From NCBI RefSeq assembly GCF_000380335.1, contig NC_021149.1:5302371-5366370 (forward strand): 64,000 nucleotides of DNA, read 5' to 3'. Shown piece after piece: positions 8,901 through 17,763 of this stretch; position 1 is the stretch's first letter; each line of letters begins with the position of its first letter. This DNA comes from Azotobacter vinelandii CA. Lineage in GTDB: Bacteria > Pseudomonadota > Gammaproteobacteria > Pseudomonadales > Pseudomonadaceae. Under the pieces are notes generated by a model, which searched no databases, was not told the origin of the DNA, and worked only from the letters and a program-made list of their open reading frames with translations. A program made the position numbers and the translations under genes.

Positions 8901-9606
8901 CGCGGAACACCGTGCCGCCGCCGCCATCCTCCGGCACGCCCACCAGCCGGCGGATCGCGCAGTCGCGCAGCAGGCCCCAGTCGTGGCTGACCAAGAGGGT
9001 GGCGATGCGCAGGCGCTGGCTGGTCTCGACGATCAGCTCGAACAGCCGCCGAGCCTGGAAGGGGTCCAGCGCGGCGGTGGGCTCGTCGGCCAGCAGCAGG
9101 TCCGGCTCGTGGGCGATGGCGCGGACGAAGGAGGCACGCTGGCGCTCGCCGATGGAGAGCTGGGCGGGCTTCTTGTGCAGGAGCGGCCGCAGCCCGAGGC
9201 GCTCGACGGCTTCCTCGACCCGCTCACCGCCGGCCGGCAGACCGAGCATGCGCCGCGGCAGGGCGATGTTCTGGCGCACGTCGAGAAACGGCAGCAGCCC
9301 GCCGCTCTGCGGGACGAAGCCGAGCCGCTGGGCGCGCAGGTCGGCCAGACGCGCCTGGCGGTCCGCGCGCAGCAGGGCGGCGATGTCCAGCGGGGCGCCG
9401 GCGTCGCGCTCGTCCAGTTCGTAGCGGTCGAGGTCTTCGGGGCGCAGGATCAGGCCGATCATTTCCAACAGGGTGCTCTTGCCGCAGCCGCTGGCGCCGG
9501 TGATGGCGGCCACTTCGCCGCGCGCCAGCGACAGGCGTGGCAGGAGGATGCGGTAGGTGCCGCGGTGGATGGCGAGGTTTTCGATGTGGAGCAAGGGGGG
9601 AGTCAT
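8890..9606 (-). CDS. ABC transporter ATP-binding protein (LolD/MacB type)
   Basis: 238 residues, one nucleotide-binding domain. Walker A is GASGCGKST at about 37-45, the signature is LSIGERQR (a variant of LSGGQ), Walker B is LLLADEPTAALD, and the H-loop is SHDWG. Length and motifs fit the ATPase partner of FtsX-like permeases, which is encoded immediately downstream with an 11-base overlap. The start ATG at 9606 directly borders the repeat island at 9607-10810, so this gene is separated by 1.2 kb of repeat DNA from the vWA gene that precedes it in the same direction. Confidence 0.88.
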   Translation of the reverse strand: MTPPLLHIENLAIHRGTYRILLPRLSLARGEVAAITGASGCGKSTLLEMIGLILRPEDLDRYELDERDAGAPLDIAALLRADRQARLADLRAQRLGFVPQSGGLLPFLDVRQNIALPRRMLGLPAGGERVEEAVERLGLRPLLHKKPAQLSIGERQRASFVRAIAHEPDLLLADEPTAALDPFQARRLFELIVETSQRLRIATLLVSHDWGLLRDCAIRRLVGVPEDGGGGTVFRDAA

Positions 9607-9619
9607 GGTCTGTGCATGC

Positions 9620-10805
9620 TCCGGGTGGGTTCCTGGCCCTGGTGCCGGGCCGAGGCGTTTTCTCTGCCTGGAAGTGGGGAGGTTTCGGGGGGCTGGCGGG
9701 AAGGCTTGGTGCCGGGCTGGATACTTTCCTCGGCCCGACCTGCAGGTTTCGCCTTGTACGGCGAGTCACTTTCTCTTTGCCCGCGCAAAGAGAAAGTGAC
9801 CAAAGAGAAAACGCGCCCGGTCATCCGGCCCCGGCTGCGCCGGGGTTCCCTCCCTCCGGTGCCGCTCCGATACGTTTTTCCTGCCTGGAGCGAAGGGTTT
9901 TTCGGGAGCTGGCGAGAAGGCTTGGTGCCGAGCCGGATGCTTTCCTCGGCTGATACGACAGGTTTCGCCTTGTACGGCGAGTCACTTTCTCTTTGCCCGC
10001 GCAAAGAGAAAGCGCGCCCGGTCATCCGGCCCCGGCTACGCCGGGGTTCCCTCGCTCCGGCGCCGCTCCGGGGGCACGTCACGAAGGGACGTCCCTGTCC
10101 CTTCGTGACTCGCTCGGCGTCCTGCCTCGCGTCCCCCTCCGCAACGCCTGCGCTCGGCCTTCTGAACGGGACCGGGGAGCTTGCCTGCAAACTCGGGATC
10201 GATCCTGAAAAGGCTTTTCTGCCCTTCGCTTCGCTTTTCGTTCGCGGAGGCAGGGATTCCTGCAGGCGCATGCGGCTTGGTGTAGGAGCGGATTTATCGG
10301 GGCGGCCATCCGCCGCAGCCCTGGCGGCACCTGAAGCTTCATACCTGCGCCGGTCGTGAATGAATTCGCTCCTACAAGGGATCGGGGTGTTGCCCGGAGA
10401 TTCGGGATCAATCCCGAAAAAAGCTCCCGGCTCCTGGCTCTTCGTTTGGCTTTTCGCGGAGGTGGGAACTGCACCCATTCCCCCTTCGTCGGGCCGAGCG
10501 GAGTCGGCATGGAAGGGGTCGAGCGGCATGGATGCCGCGACGACTGCATGGATGCAGGAGGTAGAGCGACGCAGGACGCCAAAGCCGAAAAGCCCGAGGG
10601 CCATGGATGGCCCTTCGTGGCGTGCCCCTGGAATGACGACGGAGGGAGGGAACCCCGGCGCAGCCGGGGCCTGACGACGGGGGTGGCCTTCTTTTGGGTT
10701 ACTTTTTCTTGGCCAGACAAGAAAAAGTGACTCGCCGTGCAAGGCGAAACCTGTCGCTCGGGCCGAGGAAAGTGCCCGGCCCGGCCCCAAGACTCCCTCG
10801 CCAGC
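9620..10805. repeat. Mosaic repeat island A (hairpins, 216-bp units, shared GC-rich block)
   Basis: No gene is supported here. The block holds about two copies of a 216-base unit (GATACG phrase at 9869, related copy around 9650). Within the units is a perfect 16-base inverted repeat, GTCACTTTCTCTTTGC at 9765-9780 against 9785-9800. Then comes a unique-looking GC-rich stretch (10060-10680) and, near 10701-10728, an inverted copy of the hairpin edge (ACTTTTTCTT...AAGAAAAAGT). The same elements in the same order make up 16565-17760. The hairpins could act as transcription terminators or REP-like sites. Long open frames across the block, in several frames, arise from absence of stop codons in GC-rich repeats. 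Confidence 0.85.
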
Positions 10806-10810
10806 CAGGA

Positions 10811-12808
10811 TCAAGGCAACGCCTCCAACGGCACCGGATACACATGATCCCGCGGATCGCTCCCCTCGGCCAACGACACCCACCGATCGGCATCGGCGTT
10901 GTACTTCTGGTAGTACTTCAACTTGGTATTCAAGCGCCGGATGAATTTCTCCTGCTCCAGCCCCTCCATACCCTTCCAAGTCTCCTCGTCGAGGCTGAGC
11001 ACCTCGCTGAGGTACGGCAGCCCCTCCAGGTACTCGGCCATCAGGCCCATCTCCGCCAGGGTGGCGGACTTGCCGCCCTTCTGCAGTTGGTTGGGGTCCT
11101 TGCCCATGGTCGCGGCCACCGAGCGCAGACGCTCGAACATCTCGTTGGGCGAGATCAGGCCCTCGTTGGCGGCGTCGGCGATCTTCTTCACCACCTCGGC
11201 AAGGTCGCTGAGCTGGGCCTTGGTCAGCAGCACACGCACCTCGGTGGTCGGCACGTTCTGCTTGACGAAGTCGCGGTCGCCGATCCAGGCGTGGAACACC
11301 GGCGGCGCGCTGGCCCCGGTGGCTGCGCCGAGGTAGGCCAGGCGCATGGCGTGGCCGAGCTTGGCGGTGTCTTCCAGCAGGGTGGCGTCGGCCTTCCCGC
11401 CGTAGTCGGCGTCGGCGCCGAGGGCGCTGCCGGCGGCCATTTCGCCGCGGTAGGCGGCCTTGACCTGGCCGGTGATGGCGACGGCCAGGGCGTCGATCTT
11501 GCTGCCGAAGTTATCCACGTCGCCGGCGTCCACCGGGTAGTACAGCGGCTTGTTGAGGATCGGGTTGTTCGACAGGTCGCGGTACTGCGCCTCGGCGGAA
11601 GCGTGGTTCTTCGCCCCGCTCGGGGTTTTCAGGTGCAGGCTGTAGATGGCCACGCCGCGATGCTTGGCCTCCAGGCGCACCTGGGCGGCGTCGAGGCCGG
11701 TGGCGGACAGCGGATCGGTGCCGTCCAAAGCGCCGGCATCGCTGACCAGCACGATGTAGCGGGCGCCGAACCGGGTCCAGTCGATCCCGTCCAGGGCGCG
11801 CATGACCCCGGCGTAGGCGTCTTCGTCGAAGCGGCTGCTGGATACCGTGGCCGGCTTCAGTGCGGCCATCTTGGCGAGGAAGTCCTCGCCGCCCTGTACC
11901 TTGGCCGGATCGACGTAGAGTTTGCTGACGTATTCCAGCGCCGGCACTTCCTTGATGTTGGAGCGGTAGGCGACCAGGCCGAACCTGACCTGCTCGAGCA
12001 GCTTTTCCTGCTCGATGCGCTGGTAGATCTTGCGGATCGCCTCGCGGGTCCGGTCGATGTAGGGGCCCATGGAGATGGTCGAGTCGATGACGAACACCAC
12101 GGCGGCGCTGAAGCCCTTCAGGGTGTTGACCTCGCCGGCCTTGTCCCGGGCGGCCTGTTCGGCGCTCTTCGGCTCGGCGGCGGTCACCGAGGCGACCTCC
12201 AGCTCGCGTACCCGGAAGCCCTTCTCGGTCATGATTTCCCGGGCATCGAGCACCGGCAGCAGATAGAAGCGCTTGGCCAGATCGACGGCGTAGTCCGGCT
12301 CGCGGGCGACCACAGCGGCATCGCGGCCCTGGCCCGCCAGGTTGGCGCGGATCGGCTTGAGCAGCTTGCCCGGATCGTCCGCGCCGAACAGCTTGTCGAG
12401 CGTCTCGCGCTGGCGGAAGAACAGCAGCGGCTCGCGCCCGGCCGGGTTGGTCAGCGCCAGGGTCATCTGCATCTTCCAGTCCACCGCGCAGCCGGCGTCG
12501 ATCCAGCCGAGAGTCTCGCCGTAGCTGTCCGGGCCGACCTTGAGCCATTCGCCGTCGCCGACCTTCTGCCGCTGATACACGTAGAAGCGGGTGAAGGCCG
12601 GCTGCGGCTTGCCGCCGGCCGCGCCGGGCTGGTCGCCGAGGCGGCAGCTCGGCGTGGTCAGCACGCGCTGGTAGAGAGTCTTCTTGCCGGCCTGCAGCAG
12701 GGGCTTGTCGTCGGCCGCCAGCGCCGGGCCGGCACAGGCGCCCAGCAGCAGGCCGCCGAGCAGGGCCATCTCGCGCCACATCGTCGTCTTCCTTCCGCGC
12801 GGGTTCAT
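10811..12808 (-). CDS. Exported von Willebrand factor A protein
   Basis: 665 residues. A signal peptide (LLGGLLLGACAGPALAA) is present; LGAC could be a lipobox, so it is either periplasmic or a lipoprotein. Around residue 235-420 lies a vWA domain with AAVVFVIDSTISMGPYI, a MIDAS variant with Thr at the middle position, and later YIVLVSDAGALDG. The rest is helical. The sequence layout recalls the vWA half of the type VI secretion kinase PpkA, but no kinase domain is present; this resemblance is from memory and unverified. Its ATG overlaps the stop of the upstream gene (ATGA at 12805-12808), showing coupling to the TM protein and SrfC. Confidence 0.8.
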   Translation of the reverse strand: MNPRGRKTTMWREMALLGGLLLGACAGPALAADDKPLLQAGKKTLYQRVLTTPSCRLGDQPGAAGGKPQPAFTRFYVYQRQKVGDGEWLKVGPDSYGETLGWIDAGCAVDWKMQMTLALTNPAGREPLLFFRQRETLDKLFGADDPGKLLKPIRANLAGQGRDAAVVAREPDYAVDLAKRFYLLPVLDAREIMTEKGFRVRELEVASVTAAEPKSAEQAARDKAGEVNTLKGFSAAVVFVIDSTISMGPYIDRTREAIRKIYQRIEQEKLLEQVRFGLVAYRSNIKEVPALEYVSKLYVDPAKVQGGEDFLAKMAALKPATVSSSRFDEDAYAGVMRALDGIDWTRFGARYIVLVSDAGALDGTDPLSATGLDAAQVRLEAKHRGVAIYSLHLKTPSGAKNHASAEAQYRDLSNNPILNKPLYYPVDAGDVDNFGSKIDALAVAITGQVKAAYRGEMAAGSALGADADYGGKADATLLEDTAKLGHAMRLAYLGAATGASAPPVFHAWIGDRDFVKQNVPTTEVRVLLTKAQLSDLAEVVKKIADAANEGLISPNEMFERLRSVAATMGKDPNQLQKGGKSATLAEMGLMAEYLEGLPYLSEVLSLDEETWKGMEGLEQEKFIRRLNTKLKYYQKYNADADRWVSLAEGSDPRDHVYPVPLEALP

Positions 12809-13821
12809 GGTTTCAGGGCCTCCAGGCGCTTCTTGGCGTCGGCGTTGGCCGGATCGTTGGCCAGGGCGATCTCGTACCAGTAGGCGGCGGTTTCGGCATC
12901 GGCGGACTTCACGCAGCCGCCGGCGGCGAAGGTCTGCGGGTCGTATTCGCGGGCGTAGGCGAAGGCGATGGCGGCGTCGCCGGCCTGGGCCTTGTGCGCG
13001 TAGAGACGCTGCACCACGCCGCAGCGCTTGGCGCGCTTGGCGGCGTCGATCACCTCCAGCACCCGGGCCGTGGGCGGATTCGAGCGCAGGCAGGACTGGA
13101 TGAAGGCCAGGTCGTCGCCGGCGCCTTCCAGGGCGGTCGCGTCGCAGGGGTTCGCCTCGCCGCCGGACGCGGCGGGCGCCGGCGTCGCGGCCGGGGCTTC
13201 CGCCACCGGCGTCAGCGTCTGCGGACGCAGCACGAAGTACCAGTAGGCCCCCAGCCCGATGCCGAGCAGCGCCAGCAGGCCGAGGACCAGCGGCAGCCAG
13301 CGGACGGGCCCCGGCGGCGGCGTGACGGGCGCTTCCTCGTCTTCGCGCCTGGCGACCAGCGACGGCTCCGCCCGCGGCTTCTCGACCGGCGGCTCGACGG
13401 TCACGGGTTCGGGCTTCGCTTCGGGCGGCGCGGCCCGCGGTTTGGGCGCCGGCTCCTCCGGCTGCGGCTGGCCGACGGCCGACGAGGAGAGGATGTCGCC
13501 GACGATGCGCAGCACGCCGGCATCGCTCTGCCCGGCATCGCGCAGTTGCAGGCGGTAGACCATCTTCGGGTCACGGACCAGGGGATCGACCAGCCAGGGG
13601 CCGACACTGCCGACCAGCAGTTCGCCGCGCCGTTCCAGGCCGTCGATGGCGTGCCAGACGGGCAGGCTGTCCCAGCCGCCGCCGGCATCCAGGTAGAGGC
13701 TGTCCTGGTTGCGCAGCACACTCAGTTCCAAGCCATCTGTGCCGCCCGGCCAGCCGCGCAGGCTCAGTTCGCCGTAGCCGGGTTGGCCGCCGGCGGCGGC
13801 CGTCAGTTCGATTCTCAGCAT
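12805..13821 (-). CDS. Single-pass membrane protein with C-terminal helical repeats
   Basis: 338 residues. The N-terminal 110 residues look like a small beta-rich domain. A Pro/Glu-rich linker leads to one transmembrane helix at about 174-197 (WLPLVLGLLALLGIGLGAYWYFV), then an Ala/Pro linker and a helical C-terminus (ALANDPANADAKKRLEAL) resembling TPR/Sel1 repeats. The orientation is probably cytosolic N-terminus and periplasmic C-terminus (inference). It starts 3 bases after the srfC stop and overlaps the next vWA gene by ATGA. Function is unknown; the linker-TM-linker plan matches SrfA and the 581-residue vWA protein of the same cluster. Confidence 0.75.
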   Translation of the reverse strand: MLRIELTAAAGGQPGYGELSLRGWPGGTDGLELSVLRNQDSLYLDAGGGWDSLPVWHAIDGLERRGELLVGSVGPWLVDPLVRDPKMVYRLQLRDAGQSDAGVLRIVGDILSSSAVGQPQPEEPAPKPRAAPPEAKPEPVTVEPPVEKPRAEPSLVARREDEEAPVTPPPGPVRWLPLVLGLLALLGIGLGAYWYFVLRPQTLTPVAEAPAATPAPAASGGEANPCDATALEGAGDDLAFIQSCLRSNPPTARVLEVIDAAKRAKRCGVVQRLYAHKAQAGDAAIAFAYAREYDPQTFAAGGCVKSADAETAAYWYEIALANDPANADAKKRLEALKP

Positions 13822-13824
13822 GCG

Positions 13825-16557
13825 TCAGTCTGCCCGTGCCGATTGGAAGGTGGCGAGGATGCGGCCCAGCGCTTCGTTCTCTTCGAGGCTGATTTCCCGG
13901 CCGGCGCTGTGTCCGGCATTTTCCTCGGCGATCCGCGCCAGGGCCACCAGCCAGTCGCCGACGTAGCGCCGGGTGTAGTCCTGGGGTTGCTCCGTCAGGC
14001 GCGGCAACTGGCCCGGGGCGATCGGCGGCGCCGGCTGGAACAGCCTGGCGTCGCGCTCGATGCGGCTGTCCGGGCGTTGTTCGAGGGACTGCTCGATGAA
14101 GCCCAGCCAGCCGATGAAGTCGCCGAGCACCGTCTTGGCGGTGAGCACCTGGCGGCCGGCGAGCTGCTCGCGTTTGGTACCGACCTGCTCGGTACTGACG
14201 ATCGCCTGCAACAGGCGCTGCTCCAGGCCGAGGCGGCTGGCGCCGGTGACCAGTTCGTCGATCAGAGCCTCGACCGCCGGCTTGGCAAAGCCCAGGTAGG
14301 TCATCAGGCGCACGTCCTCGGGCAGGTGGCGCAGGTGGCCGATCCACTCGCGCAGCACCGCCTGGGCGAAGCGCGCGTCGCTACCGCGCGCCTGCCGCGC
14401 CGGCGCCGCGGGCACCGCGCCGGAAGGGCCATTGTCGCCGAAGGGATCGAAACTGTCGTCGCCGTTCAGGTCGAGGCCGAGATTGAGCGCCCCGGCCAGC
14501 GGTGCGGCGCCCGGCAGCAGGCGTTCGCCGGCGGCCGGCGGCGGCGCTTCGTCTTCCTCGCCGGCGCGCAGGTAGAGCGCGCGCAGCAGGTCGTCCGGGA
14601 GCTGCATGCGCTGCAGCAGCTCGCCGAGCAGCAGGCGCCGCGGCCACAGGGCGTCGGAGATCTGCCGGGCGATGCGCCGCTTGCGCTCCAGCTCGCCGGC
14701 GCCCTCGGCCTGGAACCAGTGGCCGAGGCGGTTCTCGATCAGGTGCAGGATGGCATCCAGTTGCTCGCGGATGCGCCCCTGCTTGACCTCGCGCAGGGCG
14801 ACCTGGCGCAGGTAGCGGCCGATGCGGCCCATGCCGCCGTCGTTCAGCGCCAGCATGGCGTCCCAGGCTTCCTCGGGGTCGCGGACGTGGCGGCGGACCG
14901 TCTCGTCCTCGCAGAAGGTCTGGCGCATCAGCGCCAGCGACTCGCGAGCGGCCTCGTGGATGGCCGTTTCCCGGCCGCCGTCGAGGTCGAGGAAGGTCAC
15001 CTTCATGCGCGGCTTGCGCACCAGGAAGGTATTGTCGAACGGCCGGCCGTCGGCCCAGTCCTGCAGCCAGGCGTACTGGCCGAAGCGTTCCAGCATGGTC
15101 ATCTTCATCATGCCGCCGCTGCCCCAGCCCAGGCGCAGCAGGTCCTCGCCCTTGTCCAGGTCGCTGCCGATGCGCATGTCGAACATGGTGATCGCCCACA
15201 ACAGGCCCGGCTTGCGGCGCGCCCGCTCGGCCGGCGTCTCGCCCTGGGTGCGGTCGATCCAGCGGCTCAGCACCGGGCCGACGCTGGTGACGTCCGACTG
15301 CTTGTTCGACGGCGTGCAGACGATCAGCACGTTCATTTCCTGGCTGTCGGTGTAACGCTCGAAGAGATAGGCGACCTTGCCGCGCAGGAGGAGCTGCGCC
15401 ACCGGGTTGCTGTCCTCGTTGTTCACCGCGCGGCGCACCTCGTCCAGCGACTCGACGCCGAGCCGGCCGCGGTAGCCGGGGAAGTCGAGCAGGTCGACCT
15501 CTTCGCAGAGCGGTTCACTGGTCGGCTCGACCAGCGGGAAGACCAGCTCGGCGGTGAGCGCCGCCAGTTGCGCCAGGGTCAGCTCGACCTCGGCGCCCAG
15601 GGCGCCGTCCTTCCACGGACGCACGGCGATGCGCAGGTCGTTGTCCCGGCCGAGGCGTTCGAGCATGTCCACGTTCATGATGCTGTCGGCCTGCGACAGC
15701 CCGCCCTGCGGCGTCGGCCGCACCAGGGCGCCCAGCGGCGCGAAGACCCGTTCGGCGTGGCCCAGGCTGGTCAGGGTACGGGCGAAGGCCAGGTAGGTGT
15801 CGCTCAGTTCGGGGATCTCGCCCCAGAAGATCGAGAACAGCCGGGCGCGGTCTTCCAGCGCCAGGCGCGGCGCCAGCTCGACGGCGGCCGGCCAGTAGTA
15901 GGCCGCCAGCGCGCCCAGCGAACCCGGAAAGCTGCCCTGCAGGTAGTCCCACAGGTCTACCACGGCATCGGCGTCGACGCCCGGCACCGGATAGGGCTGG
16001 CGGCGCCGCTCCAGCTCGCGGAGCAATTGGCGGATCGCCGCCTCCTCGAAGCGGTAGCGCACCTTCTCGGTGTTGAAGTCATTGAAGAAGGAGTTGGCGA
16101 GCACCTTGGCCAGCTCGATCTCGGCGAACAGCTTGAGTTCCAGCGGGAACTCCGCCGGCCCCGGCCGGGCGGTACGGCTGAAACGGGTGACCAGCCCGGT
16201 GGCCTCCTTGCCGCTGCCCGGCGGGTTGACGTGGACAAGGAAGTCCAGGTGGTCGCCGCCCAGGTCGGTTTCCAGCTTGCCGTTGGCGCCGGCGGCGAGG
16301 GTGGCGATCAGGTAGGACTTGCCGGCCTGGGACAGGCCGAAGAAGCCCACGGTCATCGGCAGCGCGGAAACCGCGCCGAGACGCCGCGCGGTGTTGCGCA
16401 CGCGGCGCAGGCTGAGGATCAGGTCGTCGGCCTCGTTGTCCAGGCGCGGCGCGCTGCGGCGCACCTCGTCGATCCAGCGGATCGCCTCGCCCGCCCCGCC
16501 GTAGACGGCGGACCAGCTCTGGGACAGGCGTTCGGGGGATTGGTCAGGGTAGGTCAT
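13825..16557 (-). CDS. srfC: SrfC-family protein with GTPase-like P-loop
   Basis: 910 residues from the ATG at 16557 (MTYPDQSPERL); the open frame extends further upstream only into repeat DNA, so that part was excluded. A P-loop GLSQAGKSYLI lies at about 72-82 and a G3-like DLLDFPGYRGR at about 352, giving a large dynamin-like or GTPase-related layout. Length and motifs fit the SrfC family, annotated as putative virulence factor and usually encoded beside SrfA and SrfB. The long insertion between the P-loop and G3 is unusual for small GTPases but typical of SrfC. It lies 1.2 kb of repeat DNA downstream of srfB and 3 bases before the TM protein gene. Confidence 0.85.
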   Translation of the reverse strand: MTYPDQSPERLSQSWSAVYGGAGEAIRWIDEVRRSAPRLDNEADDLILSLRRVRNTARRLGAVSALPMTVGFFGLSQAGKSYLIATLAAGANGKLETDLGGDHLDFLVHVNPPGSGKEATGLVTRFSRTARPGPAEFPLELKLFAEIELAKVLANSFFNDFNTEKVRYRFEEAAIRQLLRELERRRQPYPVPGVDADAVVDLWDYLQGSFPGSLGALAAYYWPAAVELAPRLALEDRARLFSIFWGEIPELSDTYLAFARTLTSLGHAERVFAPLGALVRPTPQGGLSQADSIMNVDMLERLGRDNDLRIAVRPWKDGALGAEVELTLAQLAALTAELVFPLVEPTSEPLCEEVDLLDFPGYRGRLGVESLDEVRRAVNNEDSNPVAQLLLRGKVAYLFERYTDSQEMNVLIVCTPSNKQSDVTSVGPVLSRWIDRTQGETPAERARRKPGLLWAITMFDMRIGSDLDKGEDLLRLGWGSGGMMKMTMLERFGQYAWLQDWADGRPFDNTFLVRKPRMKVTFLDLDGGRETAIHEAARESLALMRQTFCEDETVRRHVRDPEEAWDAMLALNDGGMGRIGRYLRQVALREVKQGRIREQLDAILHLIENRLGHWFQAEGAGELERKRRIARQISDALWPRRLLLGELLQRMQLPDDLLRALYLRAGEEDEAPPPAAGERLLPGAAPLAGALNLGLDLNGDDSFDPFGDNGPSGAVPAAPARQARGSDARFAQAVLREWIGHLRHLPEDVRLMTYLGFAKPAVEALIDELVTGASRLGLEQRLLQAIVSTEQVGTKREQLAGRQVLTAKTVLGDFIGWLGFIEQSLEQRPDSRIERDARLFQPAPPIAPGQLPRLTEQPQDYTRRYVGDWLVALARIAEENAGHSAGREISLEENEALGRILATFQSARAD

Positions 16558-16564
16558 CGATCGG

Positions 16565-17760
16565 GGTTCCCTGTGGGGCGAGGCGGCGTTGATATTCTGG
16601 GGCTTCGGTGCCGGACCGATACGCTTTTCCTGCCTGGAGCGGAGGGTTTTTCGGAAGCTGGCGGGAAGGCTTGGTGCCGAGCCGAATGCTTTCCTCGGCT
16701 GATACGACAGGTTTCGCCTTGTACGGCGAGTCACTTTCTCTTTGCTCGCGCAAAGAGAAAGTAACCAAAGAGAAAGCGCGCCCGGTCATCCGGCCCCGGC
16801 TGCGTCGGACTTCCCTCGCTTCGGCATCGCTCCGATACGTTTTTCCTGCCTGGAGCGGAGGGTTTTTCGGGAGCTGGCGGGAAGGCTTGGTGCCGAGCCG
16901 AATGCTTTCCCCGGCTGATACGACAGGTTTCGCCTTGTACGGCGAGTCACTTTCTCTTTGCTCGCGCAAAGAGAAAGTAACCAAAGAGAAAGCGCGCCCG
17001 CTCATCCGGCCCCGGCTACGTCGGGCTTCCCTCGCTTCGGCATCGCTCCGATACGTTTTTCCTGCCTGGAGCGGAGGGTTTTTCGGGAACTGGCGGGAAG
17101 GCTTGGTACCGAGCCGAATGCTTTCCTCGGCTGATACGACAGGTTTCGCCTTGTACGGCGAGTCACTTTCTCTTTGCTCGCGCAAAGAGAAAGTAACCAA
17201 AGAGAAAGCGCGCCCGCTCATCCAGCCCCGGCTGCGTCGGACTTCCCTCGCTCCGGCGCCGCTCCGGGGGCACGTCACGAAGGGACGTCCCTGTCCCTTC
17301 GTGACTCGCTCGGCGTCCTGCCTCGCGTCCCCCTCCGCAACGCCTGCGCTCGGCCTGCTGAACGGGACTGGGGAGTTGCTTGCAAGTTTGGGGGCAGTCC
17401 TGAAAAAGGCTTTTGGCTCTTGGCTCTTCATTTGGCTTTTCGCGGAGGTAGGAACTGCACCCGTTTCCCCCTTCGTCAGGCCGAACGGAATCGCCGCGCA
17501 AGGGGTTGAGCCGCATGGATGCGGCGAAAGGTCCGTGGGCCATGGATGGCCCTTCGGGCCGGGCCCCTGGAGCGGCGATGGAGGGAGGGGACCCGGAGCG
17601 AAGCGCAGGGCCTGACGACGGGGGTGGCCTTCTTTTTGGTTACTTTTTCTTGGCCAGACAAGAAAAAGTGACTCGCCGTGCAAGGCGAAACCTGTAGGCC
17701 GGGCCGAGGAAAACGCCCCGTCCTCACCCCAAAAGCCAGGCCAACACCAACGCGCCCCAC
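16565..17760. repeat. Mosaic repeat island B (three 216-bp units plus shared GC-rich block)
   Basis: GATACG phrases at 16618, 16834 and 17050 mark exact 216-base spacing of three near-identical units, each with the CACTTTCTCTTTG...CAAAGAGAAAGTAAC inverted repeat. A block beginning near 17255 (CGCCGCTCCGGGGGCACGTC) repeats the one at about 10060 for roughly 170 bases. The 3' edge (TTACTTTTTCTTGGCCAGAC near 17641) repeats the one at about 10700. Island B has one more 216-base unit than island A and a diverged middle. No coding sequence is supported, and the srfC frame was trimmed to start beyond it. Confidence 0.88.
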
Positions 17761-17763
17761 TAG

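Noticed and set aside
9603..10979. 458-codon minus-strand frame through repeat island A, and the similar frame at 16544-17767
   Set aside because: They cover hairpin repeats, read the same phrases repeatedly and match no family; the two islands share them only because they share DNA.
12994..16764. 1256-codon plus-strand frame opposite srfC
   Set aside because: Shadow of the srfC codon bias on the opposite strand; Gln/Arg/Ala-rich with no recognisable domain.
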